64,000 bases of DNA from Oceaniglobus trochenteri (lineage in GTDB: Bacteria; Pseudomonadota; Alphaproteobacteria; Rhodobacterales; Rhodobacteraceae), in assembly GCF_020529025.1 (NCBI RefSeq), contig NZ_JACNMM010000005.1:1-64000 (forward strand), in the 5' to 3' direction. The first letter of the stretch is position 1. Each line of letters begins with the position of its first letter. The position numbers were made by a program, and so were the translations under genes. Below the pieces are notes generated by a model that saw only the letters and a program-made list of their open reading frames with translations, ran no database searches and was not told the DNA's origin. Of the stretch, positions 1 through 7,980 are shown one piece after another.

Positions 1-354
1 TATCGCCGACGCGGCACATCCGCAGCAGAGAGGACTTCGATCTCGGGTCTGAACTTATGGTCGGCCATAAGGTCGGACTTAGCACCGACGCCGAAATCCC
101 GTCAGACGGCCTCCGCCGCAGGGATACGAACCTGCGCTGGCATCGCGAGAATGTCTTTGGGCGAGCGCTTGCAGACGAACCTCCGCCCTGGGGTTGAGGC
201 GCCGCGTACATCTCGGTGGCGCCCCAGAAGGCCGGTTCGAAAACGGGTAAAGCAGTTGCTGCACCGATTTCTCGAAACGCGAGTGCACTAGCCTTGCGTG
301 TCGCTCAGACGATATCTGGTCTTCAGATTTCGGCGGGATTTCACCGGGGACAAC
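1..354. other. No supportable gene; unassigned DNA
   Basis: No frame here looks like a recognisable protein. A minus-strand open frame at 79-414 is rich in Arg, Ser and Pro, runs into a repeat-like intergenic element, and resembles nothing I know. A short inverted repeat with 7-base arms (CTTATGG at 54-60, CCATAAG at 65-71) is visible. The stretch may be a decayed gene or the tail of an element that starts outside the window. Confidence 0.4.
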
Positions 355-421
355 CGGGCTGGGGGCGCTGCCCCCGTCGCCCTGGCGGGCGACTCCCCCG
401 GAGTTTTTTCGCAAGAAAGAG
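355..421 (+). repeat. Intergenic hairpin plus GAGTTTTTTCGCAAGAAAGAG motif
   Basis: A hairpin GGGGGC-GCT-GCCCCC at 361-375 is followed by a second G/C-rich hairpin and then a T-rich motif ending in GCAAGAAAGAG. A very similar arrangement lies at 13290-13348. I recall comparable GGAGTATTT...AAGAAG-type elements between genes in many Rhodobacteraceae genomes. It abuts the stop codon of the PIN-domain gene and may act as a terminator or mRNA 3' end element. Confidence 0.45.
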
Positions 422-961
422 TCAGGCGAGCGTGCGGGCCAGGCGCGGGAGGCGGGCGCGTTTGAGGAGTGGGCGCAGGGGCAGGTCTTCGCCGGCCAGC
501 ACCTGAGCCGTCGTGTGGACTGCCTTCACGGTGTCGCGGACGGCATCGGGGTGATCGGCGTGCAGCGCGGTGAGGAACTGGTCGGGGTCCTGGCGCAAAA
601 GGCCCTCTTCCGCCAGGGTGTGGCGAGGGAAATCGCGGGCGTTGAAGGTGACCAGCCGGTCGGCCGATCCGGCGATGGCGGCAGCAAGGACGTGGACGTC
701 ATCGGGATCGGGCAGCCAGAGGCGGCGCAGATCGCCCTCGCGCGGGGTGACGGCGGCCTTGGGCCAGCGCGCCGACAACAGCGCGATTTCACCGCGCGCG
801 ATCACCTCGGCCCCCTCGCCCAGCTTGCGGGTGGCGCGGGCCCATTCCTCGAGGATGCGGGGCGACCAGAGCGGTTCGTAAACCCCCCGCGCCGCCACGC
901 CCAGCAGGATTTCCCGCAGCACCGTGGGAAACAGCACGCAGGCATCCAGCAGGATCTTCAC
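422..961 (-). CDS. PIN-domain protein
   Basis: The 179-residue protein has the PIN-domain pattern: an N-terminal Asp in MKILLDACVLFP (Asp7), an acidic residue in RILEEWARA, a PDPDDVHVLAAA block and a late VTFNARDFP block. PIN domains are usually metal-dependent ribonucleases. The start is GTG, whose last bases form the TGA stop of the methyltransferase upstream (GTGA overlap), so the two are probably translationally coupled. The pair matches what I recall as the RSP_2647/RSP_2648 gene pair of Rhodobacteraceae. No antitoxin-like partner is present, so a classical VapC toxin role is not supported. An RNA-processing role is inferred from the partner. Confidence 0.8.
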   Translation of the reverse strand: MKILLDACVLFPTVLREILLGVAARGVYEPLWSPRILEEWARATRKLGEGAEVIARGEIALLSARWPKAAVTPREGDLRRLWLPDPDDVHVLAAAIAGSADRLVTFNARDFPRHTLAEEGLLRQDPDQFLTALHADHPDAVRDTVKAVHTTAQVLAGEDLPLRPLLKRARLPRLARTLA

Positions 962-2163
962 CCGTCAAGCCGGTAGAACAGCGCCTTGAGATAGCCCGAC
1001 TCGGCCAGTTGCGGCAGTTGCGGATGATCGGCCCCCGCGCTGCCGGTGTGAACCAGCTGTGCCGCGCGCCCAGCCCGCCCGATGCCCGAATTGCAGGCGC
1101 CGCGAAAGCGCGCCAGATCCGCCGCATGGGAGCAGGAGCAGAGGCCAAGGAAACCCCCGGGCGCCACCAGCGGCGTCGCCAGACGAGCGACCCTTTCATA
1201 GGCGCGCAACCCGGCCTCGAGCGCCTGCTTGTTGGGTGCGAAGGCGGGCGGGTCGCAGATCACCACGTCGAACTGGGCGCCCTCTTCAGCCAGGGCCGTC
1301 AGCACCTCGAAGGCATCGCCCTTGCGGGTGGTAAGCCGGTCGGCCATGCCCGAGGAGGCGGCCCCCTGTTCGGCCAGGTCAAGCGCCGGGGCCGAACCAT
1401 CGACGGCCAGCGCCGACTGCGCGCCTGCGGCCAGGGCCGCCAGTGCAAAGCCGCCCACATGGCTGAAGACATCCAGCACCCGCGCGCCATGGGCAAGGCG
1501 GGCCGCGAAGGCGTGGTTGGGGCGCTGATCGAAGAACAGCCCGGTTTTCTGGCCACCCAGCAGATCGGCCATGTAGGTGGCGCCGTTCATCGGCACCGGG
1601 ATCGGCGCATCGATGGCACCGCGCAGCAGGCCGGTTTCCTCGTCCAGTCCTTCAAGGGTGCGGGCGCGGCCGGTGGCGTTTTTCACCACCGCGCTGACTC
1701 CGGTAACATCCACGAGCGCCTGGGTAAGCTGTTCGAGATGCACCTCGGCCCAGGCGGCGTTGGGCTGAATCACCGCGGCATCGCCGAAACGGTCGATCAC
1801 GATGCCGGGCAGACCGTCGGCCTCGGCGTGGATCAGGCGGTAATGGGGGGTGTCGAACAGCCGGTCACGCAGGGCCAGCGCTCGGGTCAGGCGGGTGACG
1901 AACCAGGCGGTGTCGATCTCGGCCTCGGGGTCGCGGTCAAGCATCCGGCAGATGATCTTCGAGCCGGGGTTCACCGCGACTGTGCCAAGGGGGCGGCGTT
2001 CGCCATCCTGAAGCTGGGCTATGGTGCCCGGCGCAAGCTTGCCGGTGCGCCGGTCGACGACAAGTTCATTGGCGAACACCCAGGGACTGCCCCGGCGCAG
2101 GGGCCGGGGATCGGTCTTGGGCAGAAGGCGCACGACGGGTCGGGTGGGTTCGGTCTGTTCCAT
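958..2163 (-). CDS. Class I SAM-dependent RNA methyltransferase, RlmI-like
   Basis: The 401-residue protein matches the RlmI/RlmK family layout, in which rRNA cytosine-5 methyltransferases carry an N-terminal PUA-like domain (LLPKTDPRPLRRGSPWVFANELV region). The Rossmann domain has the SAM motif VLDVFSHVGGFALAALAAGA, the catalytic-loop motif DVVICDPPAFAPNK and a late GLCSCSHAADL Cys motif. The length is close to E. coli RlmI (about 396 residues). It overlaps the PIN gene by four bases and follows a 48-residue gene by about 40 bases, so the three may form one transcript. The exact rRNA target cannot be read from the sequence. Confidence 0.85.
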   Translation of the reverse strand: MEQTEPTRPVVRLLPKTDPRPLRRGSPWVFANELVVDRRTGKLAPGTIAQLQDGERRPLGTVAVNPGSKIICRMLDRDPEAEIDTAWFVTRLTRALALRDRLFDTPHYRLIHAEADGLPGIVIDRFGDAAVIQPNAAWAEVHLEQLTQALVDVTGVSAVVKNATGRARTLEGLDEETGLLRGAIDAPIPVPMNGATYMADLLGGQKTGLFFDQRPNHAFAARLAHGARVLDVFSHVGGFALAALAAGAQSALAVDGSAPALDLAEQGAASSGMADRLTTRKGDAFEVLTALAEEGAQFDVVICDPPAFAPNKQALEAGLRAYERVARLATPLVAPGGFLGLCSCSHAADLARFRGACNSGIGRAGRAAQLVHTGSAGADHPQLPQLAESGYLKALFYRLDG

Positions 2164-2204
2164 CGCTCTGCCCTACCCCGTATTTGCGGCGCCGAAAAGA
2201 GGTG

Positions 2205-2351
2205 TCAGCCGTGTTGTGCGCGGCGGCGCGGATGGGTCAGCGCGCTGAACCGGGCGGCGATCCAGAGGCGCATGGCGCGCAGGCCGGCGCGGGTGGCTTC
2301 GGCGCGCAGGGCGCGGGCGCGGGCTTCGATTTCGGACGTGTTATAGGTCAT
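2205..2351 (-). CDS. Small conserved protein, 48 residues, DUF1127-like
   Basis: This short frame runs from ATG at 2351 to TGA at 2205. It is preceded by GAGGAAAG at a good distance. It encodes MTYNTSEIEARARALRAEAT followed by an Arg/Ala/Leu-rich helix with an RLWIAARF core. The pattern of an acidic/basic helix with a central Trp and a basic tail resembles the short DUF1127-like proteins of Rhodobacteraceae (an RSP_7527-type family as I recall). DUF1127 proteins in other alphaproteobacteria affect RNA turnover and nutrient responses. A similar role beside an RNA methyltransferase and a PIN protein is only inference. Confidence 0.65.
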   Translation of the reverse strand: MTYNTSEIEARARALRAEATRAGLRAMRLWIAARFSALTHPRRRAQHG

Positions 2352-2490
2352 CTGCTTTCCTCGTTGTGCATGTGCAGCATTCTCTGTCGTCTAGTTATGC
2401 CGCACCGCAGCAGGCCACCACGTACAAAGTCGCAGGGCCGCCATGCAGGGCGCGCAAGGGATCGGGGGGGGCATCGGGCGATTCCCCCTT

Positions 2491-2507
2491 TTGTTAGCGC
2501 TAACCAT
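2491..2507. promoter_or_regulatory. LacI-type operator candidate upstream of edd
   Basis: A perfect 12-base palindrome GTTAGCGCTAAC lies at 2493-2504, about 85 bases before the edd ATG and also upstream of the divergent small gene. The CG-centred shape is typical of LacI-family operators. The wider sequence TTGTTAGCGCTAACCAT matches 15 of 17 bases with a site before glgP at 60839-60855. The regulator is not in this window unless AglR has relaxed specificity. Confidence 0.6.
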
Positions 2508-2587
2508 GCTGTAGAGGCAGGGCAGCAACGAACCCGGCCGCTCTCAGCCGCGTTTCTTTCAAGCCACAACGTGAAAGGTGCCAGGAC

Positions 2588-4393
2588 ATGTCTCTGAACC
2601 CAATCGTCGCCAAGGTTACCGACCGCATCATCGAACGCAGCCGCGCCGCCCGCACGACCTATCTTGACCGGATGGCGCGCGCCGCCGAGGACGGGCCGCG
2701 CCGCGCCCACCTGACCTGCGGCAACCAGGCCCATGCCTATGCCGCCATGGGGGCCGACAAGGACGCTCTGGCCGCCGCCCGCGCCCCCAACCTGGGCATC
2801 GTTACCGCCTACAACGACATGCTGAGCGCCCATCAGCCCTTCGAAACCTACCCCGAACGTATCCGCGCCGCCGCCCGTGCCGCCGGCGGCACTGCCCAGG
2901 TTGCCGGTGGTGTGCCCGCCATGTGCGATGGCGTGACGCAGGGCCAGGCGGGAATGGAGCTTTCGCTGTTTTCGCGTGACGTGATCGCGCTGGCCACCGG
3001 TGTGTCGCTGTCGCACAATACATTCGATGCGGCGGTCTATCTTGGCGTCTGCGACAAGATCGTGCCGGGGCTGGTGATTGCCGCGGCCACCTTCGGCTAT
3101 ATTCCCGGGGTCTTCCTGCCCGCCGGGCCCATGGTCAGCGGCCTGCCCAACGACGAGAAGGCGAAGGTGCGCCAGCAGTTCGCCGCCGGCGAGGTCGGGC
3201 GCGATGCCCTGATGCAGGCCGAGATGGCCAGCTATCATGGCCCCGGCACCTGCACCTTTTACGGCACGGCCAACAGCAACCAGATGCTGATGGAGTTCAT
3301 GGGCCTGCACCTGCCGGGCGCCTCTTTCGTCAATCCGGGCACGCCGCTACGCGACGCGCTGACCGACGAAGGTGTGAAGACGGCGCTGCGCATCACCGCC
3401 ATTGGCAACGATTACCGGCCCGTGTCGGAAATTCTGGACGAGAAGGCCTTTGTCAACGGCATGGTCGGGCTGATGGCCACGGGCGGGTCGACGAACCTTC
3501 TGATCCACCTGCCCGCCATGGCCCGGGCGGCGGGGGTGATCCTGGACCAGGCCGATTTCGCCGACCTCTCAGAGGTGGTGCCGCTGATGGCCAAGGTCTA
3601 TCCCAATGGCCTGGCCGACGTAAACCATTTCCATGCCGCCGGGGGCCTGGGGTTCATGATCGGGCAATTGCTGGACGCGGGGCTGATGCACGCCGACGTG
3701 AAAACCGTCGCCGGTGAGGGCCTGGCCCAATACACGCAAGAGCCCCAGATCACCGATGGCGCGCTGCGCTACCGCGAAGGACCGCGCGAAAGCCACAACG
3801 ACAAGATCCTTCGCCCGGCCGCCGACCCCTTCCAGAAGACCGGCGGGCTGAAGGACCTGAAGGGCAATCTTGGCCGGGGTGTGATGAAGGTTTCCGCCGT
3901 CGCCCCCGAGCGTCACATCGTCGAGGCGCCCTGCCGCATCTTCCACGATCAGCGCGACGTGAAGCCCGCCTTCCAGCGGGGCGAATTCACCGAGGATACC
4001 GTGGTGGTTCTGCGCTTTCAGGGGCCGCGCGCCAATGGCATGCCCGAGCTCCACTCGCTGACCCCCACCCTTGCCGTCTTGCAGGACCGGGGGCTTAAGG
4101 TGGCGCTTGTCACCGACGGGCGCATGTCGGGGGCCTCGGGCAAGGTGCCCTCGGCGATCCACGTTTCGCCCGAGGCGGCGCTGGGTGGGCCGCTGGCCCG
4201 GTTGCGCGACGGCGATGTGGTGCGGGTGGATGCCGTGGCCGGCACGCTTGAGGTGGTCGGCGTCGATCTGGACAGCCGCGAACCGGTGACGGCGGATCTC
4301 AGCGCCAACAGCCACGGCGTGGGGCGCGAATTGTTCGAGGTGTTCCGCCAGAACGTGGGCCTGGCGAGCGACGGGGCCGGTGTGGTGGTCTGA
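2588..4393 (+). CDS. edd: 6-phosphogluconate dehydratase
   Basis: The 601-residue enzyme converts 6-phosphogluconate to 2-keto-3-deoxy-6-phosphogluconate in the Entner-Doudoroff pathway. It belongs to the IlvD/Edd iron-sulfur dehydratase family. Visible hallmarks are [42 protein letters not shown] with cluster cysteines, and the late [16 protein letters not shown] block. Length is normal for Edd. The start follows an AGGAC-like site. Unlike the common edd-eda operon, eda lies 2.4 kb away, beyond an oppositely oriented two-gene module, so this gene needs its own promoter. The palindrome at 2493-2504 is the likely control site. Confidence 0.97.
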   Translation: MSLNPIVAKVTDRIIERSRAARTTYLDRMARAAEDGPRRAHLTCGNQAHAYAAMGADKDALAAARAPNLGIVTAYNDMLSAHQPFETYPERIRAAARAAGGTAQVAGGVPAMCDGVTQGQAGMELSLFSRDVIALATGVSLSHNTFDAAVYLGVCDKIVPGLVIAAATFGYIPGVFLPAGPMVSGLPNDEKAKVRQQFAAGEVGRDALMQAEMASYHGPGTCTFYGTANSNQMLMEFMGLHLPGASFVNPGTPLRDALTDEGVKTALRITAIGNDYRPVSEILDEKAFVNGMVGLMATGGSTNLLIHLPAMARAAGVILDQADFADLSEVVPLMAKVYPNGLADVNHFHAAGGLGFMIGQLLDAGLMHADVKTVAGEGLAQYTQEPQITDGALRYREGPRESHNDKILRPAADPFQKTGGLKDLKGNLGRGVMKVSAVAPERHIVEAPCRIFHDQRDVKPAFQRGEFTEDTVVVLRFQGPRANGMPELHSLTPTLAVLQDRGLKVALVTDGRMSGASGKVPSAIHVSPEAALGGPLARLRDGDVVRVDAVAGTLEVVGVDLDSREPVTADLSANSHGVGRELFEVFRQNVGLASDGAGVVV

Positions 4394-4406
4394 CCACGCG
4401 CCCCCG

Positions 4407-5732
4407 TCAGAATTCGCGCGTTAGCCCCACGGAAACGCCGGTGTTGCGATAGGAATGGAACGGCAGGGTGCTGTCGTTCCGTTCGAACCGCAGGTCGAGA
4501 ACCGGTGCAAAGCCCTGTACCACGAACGAACGATGGTGCAGCCGCGCGCCAAGGGTCGTAAGATCATCGGCCCGGGCGGCGCCGAACAGCGGCGAAATCC
4601 CGTCATACCGGGTGCGCGAGCGGCCAAGATCAAGGCCCAGAACCAGCCCGCCTTCGAACCCGTAACTGGCCCCGACCGAAACCTCGGCGCGTTCGTTGCG
4701 AAGGTGGGTGTCAACCGCGCCGATCATTTCCCATTCAAGCGAGGTGCGCAGGGCCAACCTTGGCGACACCGCGAAACTGTAGCGGGCTAAGGCGCGCGTG
4801 CGCTTTCCGTCGGAGCCGGAGCGGTCGTCGTAATCGCGATAGCCGTGATCCAGCCGCAGGCTCAACTGCCCTGCCCGCCCGACATTGCCCGAGAACGACA
4901 GGTAGACGCCATCCTCGCCGTAGCTGCCGGTGCCGTCATCAAAGCGGTGCAGATGGCGCAGGCCAAACCCGAAGACGCGCCCCCGGTCGCCCAACCACTC
5001 AAGCCCGCCTTCGCCCGACAGCGTCAGCGCATCCTCGGCCCCTCTGTCGTAAAGCTCGGCCTCGCCGCTCAGGCTGAAGCGGGCGCGCAGATCCTGCCCC
5101 AGGCTTGGGCGCATCACCACGCCACCCCCGAAGGTCAGCGCCGTGCCCGACATGGCCCGTGCATCCGGGTTCAGCGTGACAGGCAGCCCGCCGACGATTT
5201 CAACCGTGGTGGCCGAGGTGCGCTTGCCCGGGTTGTTCGAGGGACGGATGCCGAAGCTGAGGAATGTCGTCGTGGCGCTGCGGCGCGAGATGGCATCGAA
5301 GTACCCGTCCACCGCCTTGCGTTGATAGGCGGTCAGCGGCGCGGCGCTGGCGCGTTCGAAATGGAACTTCGCCCGGTCATCCTGTTGCAACAGGAACAGC
5401 ACCCGGCCCAGTTCCAGCCGGAACCGCGCCTCGGCGGGGCGGGCGCGCACCAGGGTTTCAAGATAGGGCAGCGCTGCGCGGGGTTCATTGCGCTGGATAT
5501 GCGCGTTCGCCCTGGCCCAGGCGAGGCGGATGGCGGTCTGCGGTGTCGGTTCGATCCGCGACAGGATTTCCAGCGCCTCGGCGGGGTGGCGGTTGGCCAC
5601 CAGCGTTTCGGCGGTTTCCAGCGGCCCGGCCTGCGCCGCCCCGCCCAGCAGGGCCAGCGACAGGACCAGCCCGCGCAACACCGGGGCGAACCGGGCCGAT
5701 GGCGCAAATCGCCTGAAGGAATTGAATGTCAT
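4407..5732 (-). CDS. Slam-type surface lipoprotein assembly modifier (TPR plus beta-barrel)
   Basis: The protein has 441 residues from the ATG at 5732, giving the signal peptide MTFNSFRRF...[14 protein letters not shown]. Residues about 30-145 look like TPR repeats ([64 protein letters not shown]). The rest alternates like beta-strands and ends in Phe ([10 protein letters not shown]), as expected of an outer-membrane barrel. This layout matches Slam (DUF560), which in Neisseria moves surface lipoproteins across the outer membrane. A longer frame starts with GTG at 5768 but spoils the signal peptide. The lipoprotein gene lies directly upstream with a 67-base gap. It ends 13 bases from the edd stop, convergently. 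Confidence 0.78.
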   Translation of the reverse strand: MTFNSFRRFAPSARFAPVLRGLVLSLALLGGAAQAGPLETAETLVANRHPAEALEILSRIEPTPQTAIRLAWARANAHIQRNEPRAALPYLETLVRARPAEARFRLELGRVLFLLQQDDRAKFHFERASAAPLTAYQRKAVDGYFDAISRRSATTTFLSFGIRPSNNPGKRTSATTVEIVGGLPVTLNPDARAMSGTALTFGGGVVMRPSLGQDLRARFSLSGEAELYDRGAEDALTLSGEGGLEWLGDRGRVFGFGLRHLHRFDDGTGSYGEDGVYLSFSGNVGRAGQLSLRLDHGYRDYDDRSGSDGKRTRALARYSFAVSPRLALRTSLEWEMIGAVDTHLRNERAEVSVGASYGFEGGLVLGLDLGRSRTRYDGISPLFGAARADDLTTLGARLHHRSFVVQGFAPVLDLRFERNDSTLPFHSYRNTGVSVGLTREF

Positions 5733-5799
5733 GTCTTGCGGAATTCCCGGCGAAGGGCGGGCCCGCACTGGCCCCGCCCCGTGTTCATCAGTTCAGGTT

Positions 5800-6474
5800 T
5801 CAATCCCGCTCGACGTAGAAGGTGCCCGAAGCCGCGCGTTCGGCCACGCTGGTGCCGGTGATCTCCTGAAGCAGGGCCGGACCGTGCAGGGCCTGGCCGC
5901 CGGGGCCGACAAAGTTGCCGCCAAGGGTAAGCAGCACGGTCGAGGTGTCGCCTTCGTCCACGATATCGCCATACATCGCGATCGAGGCCGAACCCGGGCG
6001 AACCGTGGCGGGCGCACCCGGAATCGGGCCCCCTGGCGGGACCGGAACGGCGATATCGTCGTTCACGAAGGCCGAGGGGAAGCGCGGGCCGGTCGACAGT
6101 TCACCTTCCATGGCCACGTCCTCGCCATCCAGAACGCCCCGGAAGTTGTTCGCGGTGCCCGAGATCGCGGCATCGTTGGCGGCGGCGAAATCGACATCGA
6201 TGTTCACGTCGCCGATGATGTGGCCGGTGGTGCCATCGACCGGCTCGAGGTAGGTGTTGCCGCTGAAGGAGGCCGTCCCGGTGGTCTGCATGTCCGAGGT
6301 CGGGATCATGTCGCGCACGCGTTCCAGGTTGGTGTCATACTGGGTCACGTCCACGGGGCCACCCCCACCGCCACCGCCGCCACCCGAGCCGCTGCCAAGA
6401 CAGGCGCTCAGCGATGTTGCGGCCATCAGGCCGGCACCAAGGCGCAGTACGGTGGAAACTCTATTTCTCGTCAT
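5800..6474 (-). CDS. Predicted surface lipoprotein, putative Slam substrate with TbpB-like barrel
   Basis: The 224-residue protein has a lipoprotein signal with the lipobox LSAC (Cys25), then a flexible linker of Gly and Ser with nine consecutive glycines, then a beta-rich body. Features such as TTGTASFSGNTYLEP, INDV-type strands and a final SGTFYVERD recall the small C-terminal barrel of TbpB-like and Slam-dependent lipoproteins (an AaxG-F-type end). It lies upstream of the Slam-like gene on the same strand, as Slam substrates often do. Its ligand is unknown: nothing in the sequence identifies transferrin, haem or another target. Substrate status is inferred from pairing and architecture. 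Confidence 0.65.
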   Translation of the reverse strand: MTRNRVSTVLRLGAGLMAATSLSACLGSGSGGGGGGGGGPVDVTQYDTNLERVRDMIPTSDMQTTGTASFSGNTYLEPVDGTTGHIIGDVNIDVDFAAANDAAISGTANNFRGVLDGEDVAMEGELSTGPRFPSAFVNDDIAVPVPPGGPIPGAPATVRPGSASIAMYGDIVDEGDTSTVLLTLGGNFVGPGGQALHGPALLQEITGTSVAERAASGTFYVERD

Positions 6475-6799
6475 CTACTCACTTCCCTTGTTGCTTCCCC
6501 GAAAGGGGGAATAAAGAAAGACCGTTCATCCCGCGAAATGGCGGGGCTTCGTACAATCAGAAATTACAAACCCATCACAGAAAGGTCTTTCGTTCTTCGT
6601 GGAACGGGACACGGCAATCCGAATTGAATTGCCGACCCGTCCGAATCCGAATTTGTTCAATGTCCTGCGACTTGGCAAGTGACAAATACAAGGGCTTGGT
6701 GACAATGGCTGTCATCCGCACCGCCCGGCAGTGTCGACAGGGCGCGGCCCCTGCGCTATGACGGCGCCAACAGAAATCCCCATGCAAGGAACCACGTCC
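6475..6799. promoter_or_regulatory. Divergent control region between lipoprotein/Slam genes and eda
   Basis: This 325-base stretch is clearly richer in A and T than its surroundings and should hold promoters for both directions. It contains an inverted repeat CGGCAAT/ATTGCCG (6612-6618 and 6628-6634, nine-base spacer). It also has two complementary 8-mers, GAAAGACC near 6514 and GGTCTTTC near 6587. Neither matches a regulator motif that I can name with confidence. An iron- or sugar-responsive site would fit the flanking genes but is not demonstrated. Confidence 0.4.
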
Positions 6800-7444
6800 A
6801 TGACACCTGAAACCGCCTCGGCACGGGCCGCCGAAATCTGCCGTCTTGCCCCTGTCATCCCGGTGATGGTGATCGACGATGCGGCCATCGCGCAGGATCT
6901 GGCGCGCGCGCTGGTGCGGGGCGGATTGCCCGCACTTGAAGTCACGCTGCGCACCCCCGCCGCGCTGGAGGCCATCCGCGAGATGGCCAAGGTAGACGGC
7001 GGCGTCGTGGGGGCCGGCACCCTGCTGACCCCGGCCGATGTGCAGGCCGCCGTGGATGCGGGCGCCACCTTCGGCGTGTCCCCCGGCGCGACCGACCGCC
7101 TGCTGGACGCCTGCGAAGAGGCCGGCCTGCCGCTGCTGCCCGGCGCGGCCACCTCGTCCGAGGCGATGGCCCTGCTTGAGCGTGGCTATACGACCCAGAA
7201 GTTCTTCCCGGCCGAAGCGAACGGCGGCGCACCCGCGCTGAAGGCCATCGGCGGGCCGATCCCGCAGGTCAAGTTCTGCCCGACGGGCGGCATCACCCCC
7301 AAGACGGTGCGCGACTACCTTGCCCTTTCCAACACGCTCTGCGTCGGGGGAAGCTGGGTCGTGGCGAAAAACCTTGTCGATTCAAAGGACTGGGCCGGGA
7401 TCGAGGCACTGGCCCGCGAGGCCGCCGCGCTGAGCCGCGACTGA
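6800..7444 (+). CDS. eda: KDPG aldolase (2-keto-3-deoxy-6-phosphogluconate aldolase)
   Basis: The 214-residue enzyme splits KDPG into pyruvate and glyceraldehyde-3-phosphate. The class I aldolase features are clear: [50 protein letters not shown] and the Schiff-base Lys in VKFCPTGGI. The start at 6800 is preceded by AAGGA nine bases upstream and gives the usual family length. An open frame extends upstream to 6731 without a good binding site. It completes the Entner-Doudoroff pathway with edd but is transcribed separately, being separated by the Slam module. Confidence 0.96.
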   Translation: MTPETASARAAEICRLAPVIPVMVIDDAAIAQDLARALVRGGLPALEVTLRTPAALEAIREMAKVDGGVVGAGTLLTPADVQAAVDAGATFGVSPGATDRLLDACEEAGLPLLPGAATSSEAMALLERGYTTQKFFPAEANGGAPALKAIGGPIPQVKFCPTGGITPKTVRDYLALSNTLCVGGSWVVAKNLVDSKDWAGIEALAREAAALSRD

Positions 7445-7461
7445 CGTTGAAAAACGCCACC

Positions 7462-7495
7462 CGTTTCAACGCGCCCGGCCCGGCGCGTTGAAACG
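7462..7495 (+). terminator. Hairpin with 14-base perfect arms after eda
   Basis: Perfect inverted repeat: CGTTTCAACGCGCC at 7462-7475 and its complement at 7482-7495, with a six-base loop. It starts 18 bases past the eda stop. There is no clear T-tract, so it may be a terminator or an mRNA 3' stabiliser. Confidence 0.6.
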
Positions 7496-7612
7496 CGAAT
7501 TGCAGCCGGCCGGATTGGCTGCGGGAAATACGGCGAATGAGCTTCAGTGAAAACCGCGACGTTTCGCCCGCGATTTCCCCAATCGCCAAGCGGACAGGGG
7601 CAATCGCGCAAT

Positions 7613-7650
7613 TCAACCATGGGTTGATTTTAGTTAATAGAATATCAACC
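7613..7650 (-). terminator. AT-rich inverted repeats downstream of the 90-residue gene
   Basis: TCAACC (7613-7618), GGTTGA (7622-7627) and TCAACC (7645-7650) form alternative hairpins: GGTTGAT/ATCAACC has a 15-base loop and TCAACC/GGTTGA a three-base spacer. The region is unusually AT-rich. It lies 3' of the minus-strand gene ending at 7675 and so is probably its terminator, though an operator role is possible. Confidence 0.35.
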
Positions 7651-7674
7651 TATTCGCGAAATAGCCGGAATTGA

Positions 7675-7947
7675 TTATCCCTGCGCCACGCGGCCTGCGC
7701 GTCCGCCCCGGCGCCCCGTTGCCTTTGCGGCCGCCAGTCCATCGCGCAGGACCTGGTTCATGGGGTGGTCGGGATTGGCCGCTTCATATTGCTGCAACAG
7801 CCCGGCGATCGCGGTTTTCGTTTCCACGCCCTCGGCCAGGGAAAGCGCCCAGTCCAGGAAGATCGACCGGCATTCTTCCGGGCGGATTCCGTCGATCCGG
7901 TAACTTTCGCGGATCAGACCCTTGGGGTCGGCGGCATTGCTTTCCAT
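7675..7947 (-). CDS. Conserved hypothetical protein, 90 residues
   Basis: This is a soluble, mainly helical acidic protein with a basic, Gly-rich tail (ATGRRGGRAGRVAQG). The core IRPEECRSIFLDWALSLAEG suggests a short helical domain of the kind seen in small conserved Rhodobacteraceae proteins. It has no signal peptide or membrane segment. The gene starts 33 bases downstream of the glnE stop on the same strand, so it may be cotranscribed with glnE. I do not recognise a function. Confidence 0.6.
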   Translation of the reverse strand: MESNAADPKGLIRESYRIDGIRPEECRSIFLDWALSLAEGVETKTAIAGLLQQYEAANPDHPMNQVLRDGLAAAKATGRRGGRAGRVAQG

Positions 7948-7980
7948 TTGCGGAGCCTATCCTGATATGTCCCGGCGGGC

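Noticed and set aside
79-414. Minus-strand frame of 111 codons
   Set aside because: Low-complexity composition, no ribosome site, and overlap with a hairpin element; it reads through a repeat-like intergenic sequence.
422-961. PIN gene as a VapC toxin of a toxin-antitoxin pair
   Set aside because: No small DNA-binding antitoxin gene precedes it; it is instead coupled to an RNA methyltransferase.
7622-7650. FNR-like site (TTGAT...ATCAA)
   Set aside because: The two halves are separated by far more than four bases and lie between two gene 3' ends, so a terminator hairpin is likelier.
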